Shown here piece by piece: positions 8,250-16,643 of a stretch of 64,000 nt of DNA; the stretch's first letter is position 1, and each line of letters opens with the position of its first letter. The translations under genes and the position numbers were made by a program. The stretch is from NCBI GenBank assembly GCA_016719015.1, contig JADKAZ010000002.1, positions 479,769 through 543,768 on the forward strand. The letters run 5' to 3'. This stretch comes from Chitinophagaceae bacterium. GTDB lineage: Bacteria; Bacteroidota; Bacteroidia; Chitinophagales; Chitinophagaceae. Under the pieces are notes generated by a model. The model did no database searches. It was not told the DNA's origin and worked only from the letters and a program-made list of their open reading frames with translations.

Positions 8250-8813
8250 ATGAGAAAAAGCATATTGGTTAGGATCATGTTTATGTTCATCACGACGCTA
8301 GTATTAGAGAAATGTTTGCAAGCCCAGGGCAAAACAGATTTAGGTAAAGAATTTTACCAGCTTATGCTTGCCTTTCCTGATGGATTTCGGTCAATTAATT
8401 CCGGACCTACTTCAAAATATGATAAAGACAGCACTCAATGTAACACAAAAGTTCAGATTTCTGGCACGAGTAATAACTTCCTAAAAAGAGAAAAAGGCTT
8501 GAAAAGATGGCAATTAGAAGCAAATGTTTTAGACGATGAAAATGACCCAATTACTAGAAAGGAATTTGAAGCGATGTTCAACATGTTTCAAAACGCTATC
8601 AATAAGATGAATATGCAAGGCATAAAACTTGTTCGCAGCGATGACTCGATGATTAAAGAAGGTGGCTGCTGGATTATTAAATTAAGCAAATGGCAACTTG
8701 ATAATTCATTAAAAAATATTGAGTCAAAATACCTTCGCTTCACTATAAGACTTGAGATTGTTGATTTTGGCGAAGGCGGTACGGTTCTTCGTATAGTGGT
8801 AACCGATCAATAG
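8250..8813 (+). CDS. Secreted protein, function unknown
   Basis: A 187-residue protein with an N-terminal signal peptide (hydrophobic about residues 8-22, cleavage near 'LQAQG'). The mature part has a mixed helical centre ('FEAMFNMFQNAINKMNMQGIKL') and a beta-rich end. Two cysteines (mature part, about residues 65 and 144) could form a disulphide. I recognise no family. It follows the CHAT gene after 177 bp of spacer with no clear terminator and precedes the convergent dnaK gene. Confidence 0.6.
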   Translation: MRKSILVRIMFMFITTLVLEKCLQAQGKTDLGKEFYQLMLAFPDGFRSINSGPTSKYDKDSTQCNTKVQISGTSNNFLKREKGLKRWQLEANVLDDENDPITRKEFEAMFNMFQNAINKMNMQGIKLVRSDDSMIKEGGCWIIKLSKWQLDNSLKNIESKYLRFTIRLEIVDFGEGGTVLRIVVTDQ

Positions 8814-8844
8814 ACTCAGCAGTTTTTCGGAACAAAATCGAGAT

Positions 8845-8878
8845 TAAATAAAAAGCCCCCACGATATTTGCAGGGGCC
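8845..8878 (-). terminator. Intrinsic terminator of dnaK
   Basis: On the minus strand a 5-bp all-GC stem (8877-8873 with 8859-8855) is followed by TTTTT-ATTT (8854-8846). It lies about 60 bp past the dnaK stop codon. Confidence 0.7.
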
Positions 8879-8940
8879 ATCATTAAAATCATTTTGTACT
8901 TACTGTTCACCCTTCGATAAACTCAGGGGGACATTTCGGT

Positions 8941-10845
8941 TTACTTCACCTCCTCATACGGCACATCCGTTACATTATCCGTAGCACCTGCACCGGCAGT
9001 TTGTTGTCCTGCTCCATCAGCACCGGGTTGTTGCGGTTGTTCCTGTGTGGCTTTGTACATATCCTCGCTGGCGGCTGTCCATGCAGCATTTAATGCAGCG
9101 AGATGTGTATCAATGGCGGGTATATCCTGTGCCTTATGGGCTTCTTTTAATTTTTCAGCCGCCTGCTCAATGGTGGCTTTTTTATCAGCCGGTATTTTGT
9201 CGCCGTATTCCTTCAGTTGTTTTTCTGTCTGGAATACAAGACTGTCCGCCTGGTTCAGTTTCTCCACTTTTTCTTTCTCTGCTTTATCAGTGGCTTCATT
9301 GGCTTTTGCTTCTGCTTTCATTTTTTCCACTTCTTCTTTGCTTAAGCCAGAGCCTGCTTCAATATGTATCTTTTGTTCTTTACCTGTTCCTTTATCTTTT
9401 GCGGTTACATGTAAGATACCGTTAGCATCAATGTCGAATATCACTTCGATCTGCGGTACACCTCTTGGTGCCGGTGGTATGCCATCGAGGTTGAAGATGC
9501 CGAGGCTCTTATTGTCCTTCGCCATACTCCTCTCCCCTTGCATCACATGTATCTGTACGCCGGGCTGGTTATCGCTGGCAGTAGAGAACACTTCCGATTT
9601 TTTAGTTGGTATAGTTGTGTTAGAAGGGATCAATGGTGTCATTACTCCACCCATTGTTTCAATACCGAAAGAAAGCGGTGTTACGTCGAGCAGTAATACA
9701 TCTTTTATATCACCTGTCATTACCGCACCTTGTATAGCAGCACCAATGGCAACCACTTCATCAGGATTAACTCCCTTGTGTGGTTTGCGGCCAAAGAATT
9801 TTTCTACCAGCTCCTGTACTTTAGGGATACGGCTGCTACCACCCACCAGTATCACTTCATCAATTTGTGATGCTGTTAATCCTGCATCTTTCAATGCAGC
9901 TTCGCAGGGCTTCAGGCAACGGGCAAATAAATTATCAGCCAGTGATTCAAATTTTGCACGGCTCAATTTCTTTACTAAGTGCTTAGGCACTCCGTCCACT
10001 GCTGTAACGTAGGGAAGATTGATCTCTGTTTCTGTAGAAGATGACAACTCTACTTTCGCTTTTTCAGCTGCTTCTTTCAAACGCTGTAATGCCATCGGGT
10101 CTTTGCGCAAATCAATGGCTTCATCTTTTTTAAATTCATCGGCCAGCCAGTCCATGATCACTTTATCAAAGTCATCACCACCTAAGTGTGTATCACCATT
10201 GGTTGATTTTACTTCGAATACACCATCACCCAGTTCGAGAACGGAAATATCAAACGTACCACCACCGAGGTCGAATACGGCGATCTTGTGGTCATGCTTG
10301 TCTTTATCCAAACCGTAAGCCAGTGCGGCTGCAGTAGGTTCGTTTACGATACGGCGAACGGTCAACCCGGCAATTTCACCGGCTTCTTTAGTGGCCTGGC
10401 GTTGTGCATCGTTGAAGTAAGCAGGCACGGTGATAACGGCCTCTGTCACTTCATGACCGAGGTAATCTTCGGCTGTTTTCTTCATTTTTTGCAGCACCAT
10501 GGCACTGATCTCCTGTGGAGTATATAATCTGCCATCTATGTCAATCCGTACGGTATTATTGTCACCTTTTGCCACTTTATAGCTCCAGTGGCTGATTTCT
10601 TCTGTTACTTCATCAAACTGGCGGCCCATAAAACGCTTCACCGAAGCGATGGTATTATGAGGGTTGGTGATAGCCTGGCGTTTGGCCGGGTCACCCACTT
10701 TACGTTCGCCATTTTTCAGAAAAGCCACGATGGACGGGGTTGTACGGCGGCCCTCGTCGTTAGCTATTACCACTGGTTCATTGCCTTCCATGACGGAAAC
10801 GCAGCTATTGGTGGTTCCTAAGTCAATTCCTATAATCTTTGCCAT
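8941..10845 (-). CDS. dnaK: Chaperone protein DnaK (Hsp70)
   Basis: A full-length 634-residue Hsp70. The ATPase domain starts with 'IGIDLGTTNSCV' and includes 'FDLGGGTFDISVLE' and 'VGGSSRIP'. The interdomain linker 'DVLLLDVTPLSFGIE' (about residue 385) leads to the substrate-binding domain and the helical lid, with a Gln/Gly-rich tail ending in EEVK, typical of cytosolic DnaK. It binds exposed hydrophobic segments and cycles with DnaJ and GrpE, neither of which is in this window. The start ATG at 10845 is standard. I see no CIRCE-type inverted repeat upstream. The gene is monocistronic with its own terminator. Confidence 0.99.
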   Translation of the reverse strand: MAKIIGIDLGTTNSCVSVMEGNEPVVIANDEGRRTTPSIVAFLKNGERKVGDPAKRQAITNPHNTIASVKRFMGRQFDEVTEEISHWSYKVAKGDNNTVRIDIDGRLYTPQEISAMVLQKMKKTAEDYLGHEVTEAVITVPAYFNDAQRQATKEAGEIAGLTVRRIVNEPTAAALAYGLDKDKHDHKIAVFDLGGGTFDISVLELGDGVFEVKSTNGDTHLGGDDFDKVIMDWLADEFKKDEAIDLRKDPMALQRLKEAAEKAKVELSSSTETEINLPYVTAVDGVPKHLVKKLSRAKFESLADNLFARCLKPCEAALKDAGLTASQIDEVILVGGSSRIPKVQELVEKFFGRKPHKGVNPDEVVAIGAAIQGAVMTGDIKDVLLLDVTPLSFGIETMGGVMTPLIPSNTTIPTKKSEVFSTASDNQPGVQIHVMQGERSMAKDNKSLGIFNLDGIPPAPRGVPQIEVIFDIDANGILHVTAKDKGTGKEQKIHIEAGSGLSKEEVEKMKAEAKANEATDKAEKEKVEKLNQADSLVFQTEKQLKEYGDKIPADKKATIEQAAEKLKEAHKAQDIPAIDTHLAALNAAWTAASEDMYKATQEQPQQPGADGAGQQTAGAGATDNVTDVPYEEVK

Positions 10846-11061
10846 AATGTTATGTTTTAATGGATTCGCTATAAGTAGTCAATCATTATGCCGTTGGGGG
10901 TAAATGTGAAAAAATGGCAGTCTTCATCCTAATCTTTTCTAAAAGGACAAGCCTTCAATGCAGCGCCATTGACGGTATGGAATATTCATTGGCTCTCCGC
11001 CTTATTGTAAAGCAGGGTTGAATAAGATCCTCCCTTTTAATCAGTTGAGTTTTTTTATGAC

Positions 11062-11766
11062 CTATTTCAGGTTTTGGGTAATTTCTTCTGCGGTCTTGCT
11101 GATCTTTTTCAGGATGTTGGAAAGGGTGGACATCATTTTGCTCATACGATCCATAGCCATCTGTAATCGTAAAGATTCCATTTCCCCCATTTCACTCATA
11201 GAATCGAGGTCGCTTTTTAGTTTTGCAACCATGGTATCCATCTCGGCTTTTGAAATGGCTTTCACACGGGAAGTAGTGCGAACAATTTTTATTGAGTCAG
11301 GATTCCTACCTTGTTGAAGGGCGATGGTTCTGCTGCTAAGCAGTTTAAATGAATCAAGTTGTATGGCAGTCATTGTTCTCTGCTGCTGCAATTTTGAAAT
11401 CAATTCCCGCTGTTTTGTTTTTTGTTCATTCAGCGTTTTTAATTGATTCAACATTTTTTTTAAATCTTCTTCCTGGTCTTTTGCACAGAGTATCATTACA
11501 AGGCCAACGAGTGCTTCGATATCCTGTTTGTCTGATATGCCCGGTGCTGCATACCGTTCTGCCTGCCTTTTTATATCATCTTCAGTTAAATTTTTTGCTT
11601 TTACTTCTGCCGCAGTTGTTCGTACCCAATTTACATGACGGGTATTAATACCTGTTATAAGTTTATTAAAGAAAGCTTCTTGCTCAGGGGATAGCTTTGT
11701 TTGTGCTGCAGTGTTGACAGAAATAATCAGCCAACCGAAGAAAAGAAGGTGGCAACTTATTTTCAT
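11062..11766 (-). CDS. Secreted coiled-coil protein, function unknown
   Basis: A 234-residue protein with a signal peptide ending near 'NTAAQ' (about residue 22). Residues about 95-130 and 170-232 are long charged helices likely to form coiled coils ('EEDLKKMLNQLKTLNEQKTKQRELISKL' region and the Met-rich 'RLQMAMDRMSKMMSTL' region). I choose ATG 11766 over the TTG two codons upstream. No family is recognised. It is divergent from the TPR-CHAT gene, whose signal-peptide start is 190 bp away. Confidence 0.6.
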   Translation of the reverse strand: MKISCHLLFFGWLIISVNTAAQTKLSPEQEAFFNKLITGINTRHVNWVRTTAAEVKAKNLTEDDIKRQAERYAAPGISDKQDIEALVGLVMILCAKDQEEDLKKMLNQLKTLNEQKTKQRELISKLQQQRTMTAIQLDSFKLLSSRTIALQQGRNPDSIKIVRTTSRVKAISKAEMDTMVAKLKSDLDSMSEMGEMESLRLQMAMDRMSKMMSTLSNILKKISKTAEEITQNLK

Positions 11767-11958
11767 TAGCAAAAAGTTTAGCTGTTAAAGTTCTTGTATT
11801 TCCATGATTGTTGTTGAAACTTTTTTATGCTTGTTTCTTTTTGTTATTAAGGAGGAGTCTATATATGATGAATTGTTATAAAATCGTTAGTTACATGATT
11901 TTGATATATCTTTCTATTGCACAATGCATTACCATTTTATTCCTTTAATACCCTGGTT

Positions 11959-12078
11959 ATGAAAAAGCAGACCGGTTTAACCAGTTTCTATTTTCGTCAT
12001 TTTATCTCTTTGCTTCTGATCTCCCCTCTTTTTATTGCTTTTAAAGTGCTGCGCAATCTGAAAAGATCAGCAGAATAA
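11959..12078 (+). pseudogene. Out-of-frame signal peptide of the TPR-CHAT protein
   Basis: An ATG at 11959 opens a 39-residue frame with two basic residues and a long hydrophobic core ('FISLLLISPLFIAF'), a typical signal peptide, then ends at 12078. The frame of the TPR-CHAT gene is open from 12045 and begins SAAQS, which is what should follow the hydrophobic core. One extra A in the run 12043-12045 would join them. This is therefore most likely the true N-terminus of the gene at 12084, cut off by a one-base deletion. Confidence 0.65.
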
Positions 12079-12083
12079 AGACA

Positions 12084-14927
12084 TTGGAAAAAGAAATGAT
12101 TGCGGCCTATTATCAGAAGGATTTTGATAGGATTTTCAATATCGGAGATTCAGCCCTTGTGATTGCCCCGGCAAATAAACGGATATTGGGTTCCTGCTTC
12201 GATATTGCATGGAATCAGCAAAAAGACACCAGTAAAGCCCTTCACTACCTTAAAATAGCTGTTGAACAACATCCATTTGATAAATATTTTGTTACCAATT
12301 ACAGCTGGCTACTGCTGTTGAATGGGCAGGTGATTAAAGCACTTCCGGTTTGTACAAAAGCCTACCACCTGGATCGTTCTTCCGTATCTGCAATTATTAA
12401 CTATGCCCACTCCATGTCTTTAATGGGCATTAAGACCCTTGCTTCAGAACTGTACGAAGAAGCCATGGCCCTTACTACCAGTATGGATGCATACCTGCAG
12501 AGCCAGGATGCGGATTATGAAATCCTGCACACTCTTTACACTGATGCCGGGTTTGATTCAATTCGTTCAGCAGAAAAGAAAAAGATGCAGGCGGCTCTTA
12601 CTCATTATGCAAATGCCAACAAACTATACAACGATTTTGAAGCAAAAAATATAAAGGGTAAGTCAACAAAAAATGAGATCATAACAATTTTAAATGCCGG
12701 ACTGGAAGTAGAAAAGAAACAAACTCCTCAACGGCTAAAAAGGATAAGTAAATACCTGACCACCCTGGGAAATACTATTTATAACACCGGCCAGGTAAAG
12801 ACTGCTATAAAAAATTACCTGGAAGCTATCCCAATTAACCTTCAGTTAAAAGATTATGCAGAACTTGGAAAGATATATTACAATGTCGGGGTGATTTATA
12901 AAAATATCCGGACACTGGATTCTGCCTATTATTATTTTGACGGGGCAGCATACTATTATTCGATGGCGGGTGAAAAATTAGATGAGGCCGGAGCTTACGA
13001 TGCAATGGCAATGGTGCTAAATATAAACGGTGAAATGGAAAGGGCTTTGCCGATTATTAAGGATAAGGTAATTCCATTAATGGAAAAGTACAATGCTTAC
13101 GAAGACATCATAGATGCCTATTTGTTTATGAGCGACTATTACCGGGATAAAAAACAGGAAGATTCCGTACAATATTATCTTGAAAAGTGTGTGGAAACTG
13201 CCAGTATCAATTCTGTCGTAAATGAAAAACTTGTCACACTTTACAACCAGCTTGCTGTTAATGCCTCCAGGAAGAAAGACTTTTCGACAGCGAAAGCCTA
13301 CCAGCTTATGGTAGTTGACGCCATTCCTGAAAGTGAATATATGACGTTGCGAAACCTGCAGGCTCTCCAGGGAACCGGGGTGATTTATTACGCTGAAAAA
13401 AACTATGATTCTGCAAAATATTATTTTGAAAAAGCTATAGAGATATTAAATACAATCCGGGGTACCCTTCCCTTTGACGAGAAGCTGAGATTTCTTTCTG
13501 CCAATTCAAGTCTATTTAATTACCTGGCTCTTTGCCACTATCATTTGGGCAATCAGGCTGGTGTATTCGATGCATTGGAAGAATCCAGGTCATTGGTTTT
13601 GCTGGAAAAGATGGGTGGTATGCCTGTTAATAAAATAAGTCTTGCACAATTGCAGCAAAAAATGAAAGATGATGAGTTATACCTGCTCACCTATTTTTCC
13701 AATCCGGATGATACGTTTTCTGAAAAACTGATCATGTCTATTGATAAGTATACAACGCAGGTCAAACTGATGTCAGATAGTACTTTCATATTTGGCGGAA
13801 CCGGGGCAGCTAAAACTTCTCATATTGATACCATGTTTACGAACTTTCAAAAATCATGGCAGAACCCGACTGACTCTTCTGAAAATAAATTTCTCAAAAA
13901 AACCTTACTGATATTTGCCGTATACATGCAACTGGAGCTGGCCAAAGCGTCTGATGCATCAAGAGGATTAAAACCTGAAGAAAAACAAGTAAAAATATCA
14001 CATTCCAATAATGCCAGGGCCATAGGCTCAGCATTTTACCAGGCCTTGATAAAACCCTTTGAGAAGCAACTGGTCAACAAAAAGAAAATAATCATCATAC
14101 CTGACGGGCAGCTATCATTTGTACCTTTTGAAATCCTGCCGGATGACAACGGAAAACATCTTACTGAAAAATATACCATTTCATATCAGCCTTCTATTAA
14201 GGTTGCCGATTTACTGGCTAAACGACAGAAGACTTACACCGGAACAAAAGTGGTCTTACTGGGTAACCCTGTTTATGCGGAGCTAACTGATACAGACCTT
14301 CAATTGGGTGCCAGACCTGCCTATCGTTCTGCAGAAGCTTACCAATGGAATTATCTGCCGGAAACAAAGACAGAAATTGACTCGATCAGCAAGTATTATA
14401 AAGAAGCTACTGTTCTTACCAATGTGGATTGCACGGAAGAAAAATTCAAATCATTATTTACCAGTACCACAAACAAATATGCGTTAGTACATTTTGCCAC
14501 CCACGGACATGTGATTGATAATGACCCCGGCCTCTCCTCTGTAATACTAAATCAATTGAGTGGTAAAAGAAAAGAGGATGGCTACCTGACAGCAAACGAA
14601 ATCGAGAAAATGAAGATACCTGCCCAATTGGTGGTGCTGTCTGCTTGCCAAACGGGTAAAGGAATGCTGATGCAGGGTGAAGGTGTGCAGGGATTATCTT
14701 CCTCATTCATGGTAGCAGGGGCCAATTCACTGATTGTTTCACTATGGAGTGTGGCTGACAAGAGTACAAGAATTTTTATGCAGGAAGTTTACAAGATTGT
14801 TAATAAAGAAGGCTTATCATTTAAGGCAGCCATTCAAAAAGTAAAGGGGTTCTTCATTGCCGGAAAGTTCGGGGAAGAATACCAAAAACCTTACTATTGG
14901 GCACCGTTTATCTATATTGGTAATTAA
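12084..14927 (+). CDS. TPR-CHAT domain protein (signal peptide out of frame)
   Basis: A 947-residue frame counted from TTG 12084. The first about 480 residues are tetratricopeptide-like helix pairs ('YYNVGVIYKNIRTLDSAYYYF', 'GTGVIYYAEKNYDSAKYYFEKAIEIL'). A linker follows, then a CHAT domain from about residue 640 with 'IIIIPDGQLSFVPFEIL', the histidine in 'VHFATHGHV' (about residue 802) and the cysteine in 'VVLSACQTG' (about residue 852), ending in 'YYWAPFIYIG'. The His-Cys dyad implies a caspase-like protease fold. TTG 12084 is a poor start: the frame is open back to 12045 and the natural signal peptide lies out of frame at 11959. As written the protein would stay in the cytoplasm. Its partners and substrate are unknown. 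Confidence 0.85.
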   Translation: MEKEMIAAYYQKDFDRIFNIGDSALVIAPANKRILGSCFDIAWNQQKDTSKALHYLKIAVEQHPFDKYFVTNYSWLLLLNGQVIKALPVCTKAYHLDRSSVSAIINYAHSMSLMGIKTLASELYEEAMALTTSMDAYLQSQDADYEILHTLYTDAGFDSIRSAEKKKMQAALTHYANANKLYNDFEAKNIKGKSTKNEIITILNAGLEVEKKQTPQRLKRISKYLTTLGNTIYNTGQVKTAIKNYLEAIPINLQLKDYAELGKIYYNVGVIYKNIRTLDSAYYYFDGAAYYYSMAGEKLDEAGAYDAMAMVLNINGEMERALPIIKDKVIPLMEKYNAYEDIIDAYLFMSDYYRDKKQEDSVQYYLEKCVETASINSVVNEKLVTLYNQLAVNASRKKDFSTAKAYQLMVVDAIPESEYMTLRNLQALQGTGVIYYAEKNYDSAKYYFEKAIEILNTIRGTLPFDEKLRFLSANSSLFNYLALCHYHLGNQAGVFDALEESRSLVLLEKMGGMPVNKISLAQLQQKMKDDELYLLTYFSNPDDTFSEKLIMSIDKYTTQVKLMSDSTFIFGGTGAAKTSHIDTMFTNFQKSWQNPTDSSENKFLKKTLLIFAVYMQLELAKASDASRGLKPEEKQVKISHSNNARAIGSAFYQALIKPFEKQLVNKKKIIIIPDGQLSFVPFEILPDDNGKHLTEKYTISYQPSIKVADLLAKRQKTYTGTKVVLLGNPVYAELTDTDLQLGARPAYRSAEAYQWNYLPETKTEIDSISKYYKEATVLTNVDCTEEKFKSLFTSTTNKYALVHFATHGHVIDNDPGLSSVILNQLSGKRKEDGYLTANEIEKMKIPAQLVVLSACQTGKGMLMQGEGVQGLSSSFMVAGANSLIVSLWSVADKSTRIFMQEVYKIVNKEGLSFKAAIQKVKGFFIAGKFGEEYQKPYYWAPFIYIGN

Positions 14928-14957
14928 CTTTAGCCGATACACTTTAAATATTCTACT

Positions 14958-15395
14958 ATGGCCAATTCCATAGCTGACAAACTCAGAATCAAACCCCATT
15001 CTACCCTGCTGACACTGAATGCCCCGGTTAATTTTAAAAAAGGATTGCTGAGCTTACCAGGAGGAGTGAAAATTACTGATGCCGGAAAAGTTTATGACCA
15101 GCTGCATTGGTTTGTTATGAATAAAGCCCAGTTAGAAAAAGAAATGAGTAAAGTGATAAAGCTGGTAAAACCAGAAGTGATAGTGTGGGTGTATTATCCG
15201 AAAGTTTCATCAAAGGTTCAAACCGATCTCACAAGGGATAAAGGCTGGGATTGTTTACTCGCCGAAGGCGATAAACTCACCTGGATAAGTTTAATGTCAT
15301 TTGATGGGACCTGGAGTGTATTTGGTTTCCGGGCAAAGAATGATGCAGATAGAAAGAAAGAAGCAAAACCAAAAAGCAGCAAGAGAGATCTTTAA
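14958..15395 (+). CDS. DUF3052-like domain protein
   Basis: A 145-residue soluble protein. It has 'ADKLRIKPHSTLLTLNAP' at the start, 'LHWFVMNKAQLEKEM', 'VIVWVYYPK' and 'LMSFDGTWSVFGFR', the order of elements in DUF3052-type proteins of unknown function. It ends in a Lys-rich tail. The next frame (15301-15621), one base out of phase, supplies an OmdA domain. The tail looks like an interdomain linker, so the two may have been a single DUF3052-OmdA protein now split at the A run near 15370; alternatively they are two overlapping, coupled genes. Confidence 0.75.
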   Translation: MANSIADKLRIKPHSTLLTLNAPVNFKKGLLSLPGGVKITDAGKVYDQLHWFVMNKAQLEKEMSKVIKLVKPEVIVWVYYPKVSSKVQTDLTRDKGWDCLLAEGDKLTWISLMSFDGTWSVFGFRAKNDADRKKEAKPKSSKRDL

Positions 15396-15621
15396 CTGGG
15401 TAGATCCGAAAACTAAGGAAGTGAAACTGCCTGATGACCTTGCTTCCGTATTAAAAAAGAATAAAAAGGGTGCCTCCTTCTTTGATAAACTTTCGTTTAC
15501 CAATAAGAAAGAATATATAGAATGGATTGTAACAGCAAAGACAGAGGAAACAAGAAATGAACGAATAAAAGGAACGATGGAACGGTTAGGCAAAGGATGG
15601 AAAAATCCGGCCAACCGCTAA
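15301..15621 (+). CDS. OmdA/YdeI-type (bacteriocin-protection) domain protein
   Basis: The conserved part begins near 15400 with 'VKLPDDLASVLKKN' and continues 'FFDKLSFTNKKEYIEWI... AKTEETRNERI... ME-x-LGKGWKNP', the signature of the OmdA/YdeI domain. The first 35 residues overlap the preceding gene in another frame and have no family character; a more likely separate start is ATG 15342. In other bacteria this domain is fused to DUF1801 or other N-terminal domains, and a DUF1801 gene lies 9 bp downstream, which supports a functional link. The precise role is unknown; the family name comes from bacteriocin protection in Salmonella. Confidence 0.7.
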   Translation: MMGPGVYLVSGQRMMQIERKKQNQKAAREIFNWVDPKTKEVKLPDDLASVLKKNKKGASFFDKLSFTNKKEYIEWIVTAKTEETRNERIKGTMERLGKGWKNPANR

Positions 15622-15630
15622 ACAAGACGT

Positions 15631-16068
15631 ATGAAAGCAATTCGAAAAATTCATCCCGACTTCTCCCCTCTTTTAGAAATGAAAGAGAAAAGCATTATTG
15701 ACTTGTTTAAAGATGTAAGAGAGTTTATCCTGGAAATTCATCCTGTCTGTAATGAAATTTTGTATCACACTCATGCATTAACAGCTGTGTTTTCTATTTC
15801 AGAAAAGTTATCTGATGCATTTTGTATGATAAATATTTATACCAATCATTTAAACTTGGGGTTCAACAAAGGCACATTATTAAAAGATCCTCATAAATTA
15901 TTAGCCGGAACAGGAAACCTGATACGGCATATTCCAATTTCCAGTGCGGCTGATTATAGAAATAAAAAAGTAAAAGACCTGGTAAAAGTGGCGGCTGATT
16001 TTGCTGTTAAGGACATGGATAAACCAACTAAATCAACCGGGTTAACAATTTCAAAAATCAAAAAATAG
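15631..16068 (+). CDS. DUF1801 domain protein
   Basis: A 145-residue protein with the DUF1801 pattern: an early helix 'IIDLFKDVREFILEIHP', then 'ILYHTHALTAVFSISE', 'CMINIYTNHLNLGFNKGTLL' and 'IRHIPISS'. The family resembles the frataxin-like iron chaperone Fra/YdhG and YdeI N-domains. It starts at ATG 15631, nine bases after the OmdA gene, and the GNAT gene follows after one base, so the group is likely one transcript. Role unknown. Confidence 0.75.
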   Translation: MKAIRKIHPDFSPLLEMKEKSIIDLFKDVREFILEIHPVCNEILYHTHALTAVFSISEKLSDAFCMINIYTNHLNLGFNKGTLLKDPHKLLAGTGNLIRHIPISSAADYRNKKVKDLVKVAADFAVKDMDKPTKSTGLTISKIKK

Positions 16069-16069
16069 G

Positions 16070-16522
16070 ATGCTGACTTTAAAAAGAACCAATAGCAGCG
16101 ATAAAGATTTTCATAAATTAATTGGGCAATTAGATACATATCTTTTTGTGCAATACGGTCAATTGCAGAGTTTTTATGGGCAATACAATAAAGTTGATAA
16201 CATACCTACAGCGGTAATTGCTTATATAGAAAAAGAACCAGCTGGCTGCGGTTGTTTTAAACAGTTTGATGAAAGTGCTGTGGAAATAAAAAGAATGTTT
16301 GTTGTAAATGAACATCGGGGAAAAGGGATAGGCGCTGCTATCCTTACTGAATTAGAAAATTGGGCTGCTGAACTTGGACAAGAAGCTACTGTTTTAGAAT
16401 TGGGTAATAACCAGCCGGAAGCAATCCGGTTGTACCAAAAAGCCGGGTTCCGGGTTATCCCGAATTACGGGCAGTATGTGGGTATGGAAACTAGTATTTG
16501 TATGAAGAAGGAATTACAATAA
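16070..16522 (+). CDS. GNAT-family N-acetyltransferase
   Basis: A 150-residue GCN5-related acetyltransferase. The acetyl-CoA loop is 'VVNEHRGKGIGAAILTELENWA' (about residues 83-104, with the R-G-x-G-I-G core), preceded by the 'AVEIKRMFV' strand and followed by 'ATVLELGNNQPEAIRLYQKAGF'. It should transfer an acetyl group to an amine; the substrate cannot be told. The start is one base after the stop of the DUF1801 gene, which suggests translational coupling. Confidence 0.88.
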   Translation: MLTLKRTNSSDKDFHKLIGQLDTYLFVQYGQLQSFYGQYNKVDNIPTAVIAYIEKEPAGCGCFKQFDESAVEIKRMFVVNEHRGKGIGAAILTELENWAAELGQEATVLELGNNQPEAIRLYQKAGFRVIPNYGQYVGMETSICMKKELQ

Positions 16523-16643
16523 GATATCTTCACAATTCTTTTTCCTTTCTTTATCTATTTTTACAACATCAGCCGGTAAAACGGGAAGACAATTTGTTTT
16601 ATTTCCGTCTTATTTTCTTCCCGGCAAAGCAATAAAAGATAAC

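Noticed and set aside
9047..10012. Long plus-strand frame of 321 codons opposite dnaK
   Set aside because: Pure antisense shadow of dnaK; low-complexity Ser/Cys/Phe-rich product without family features.
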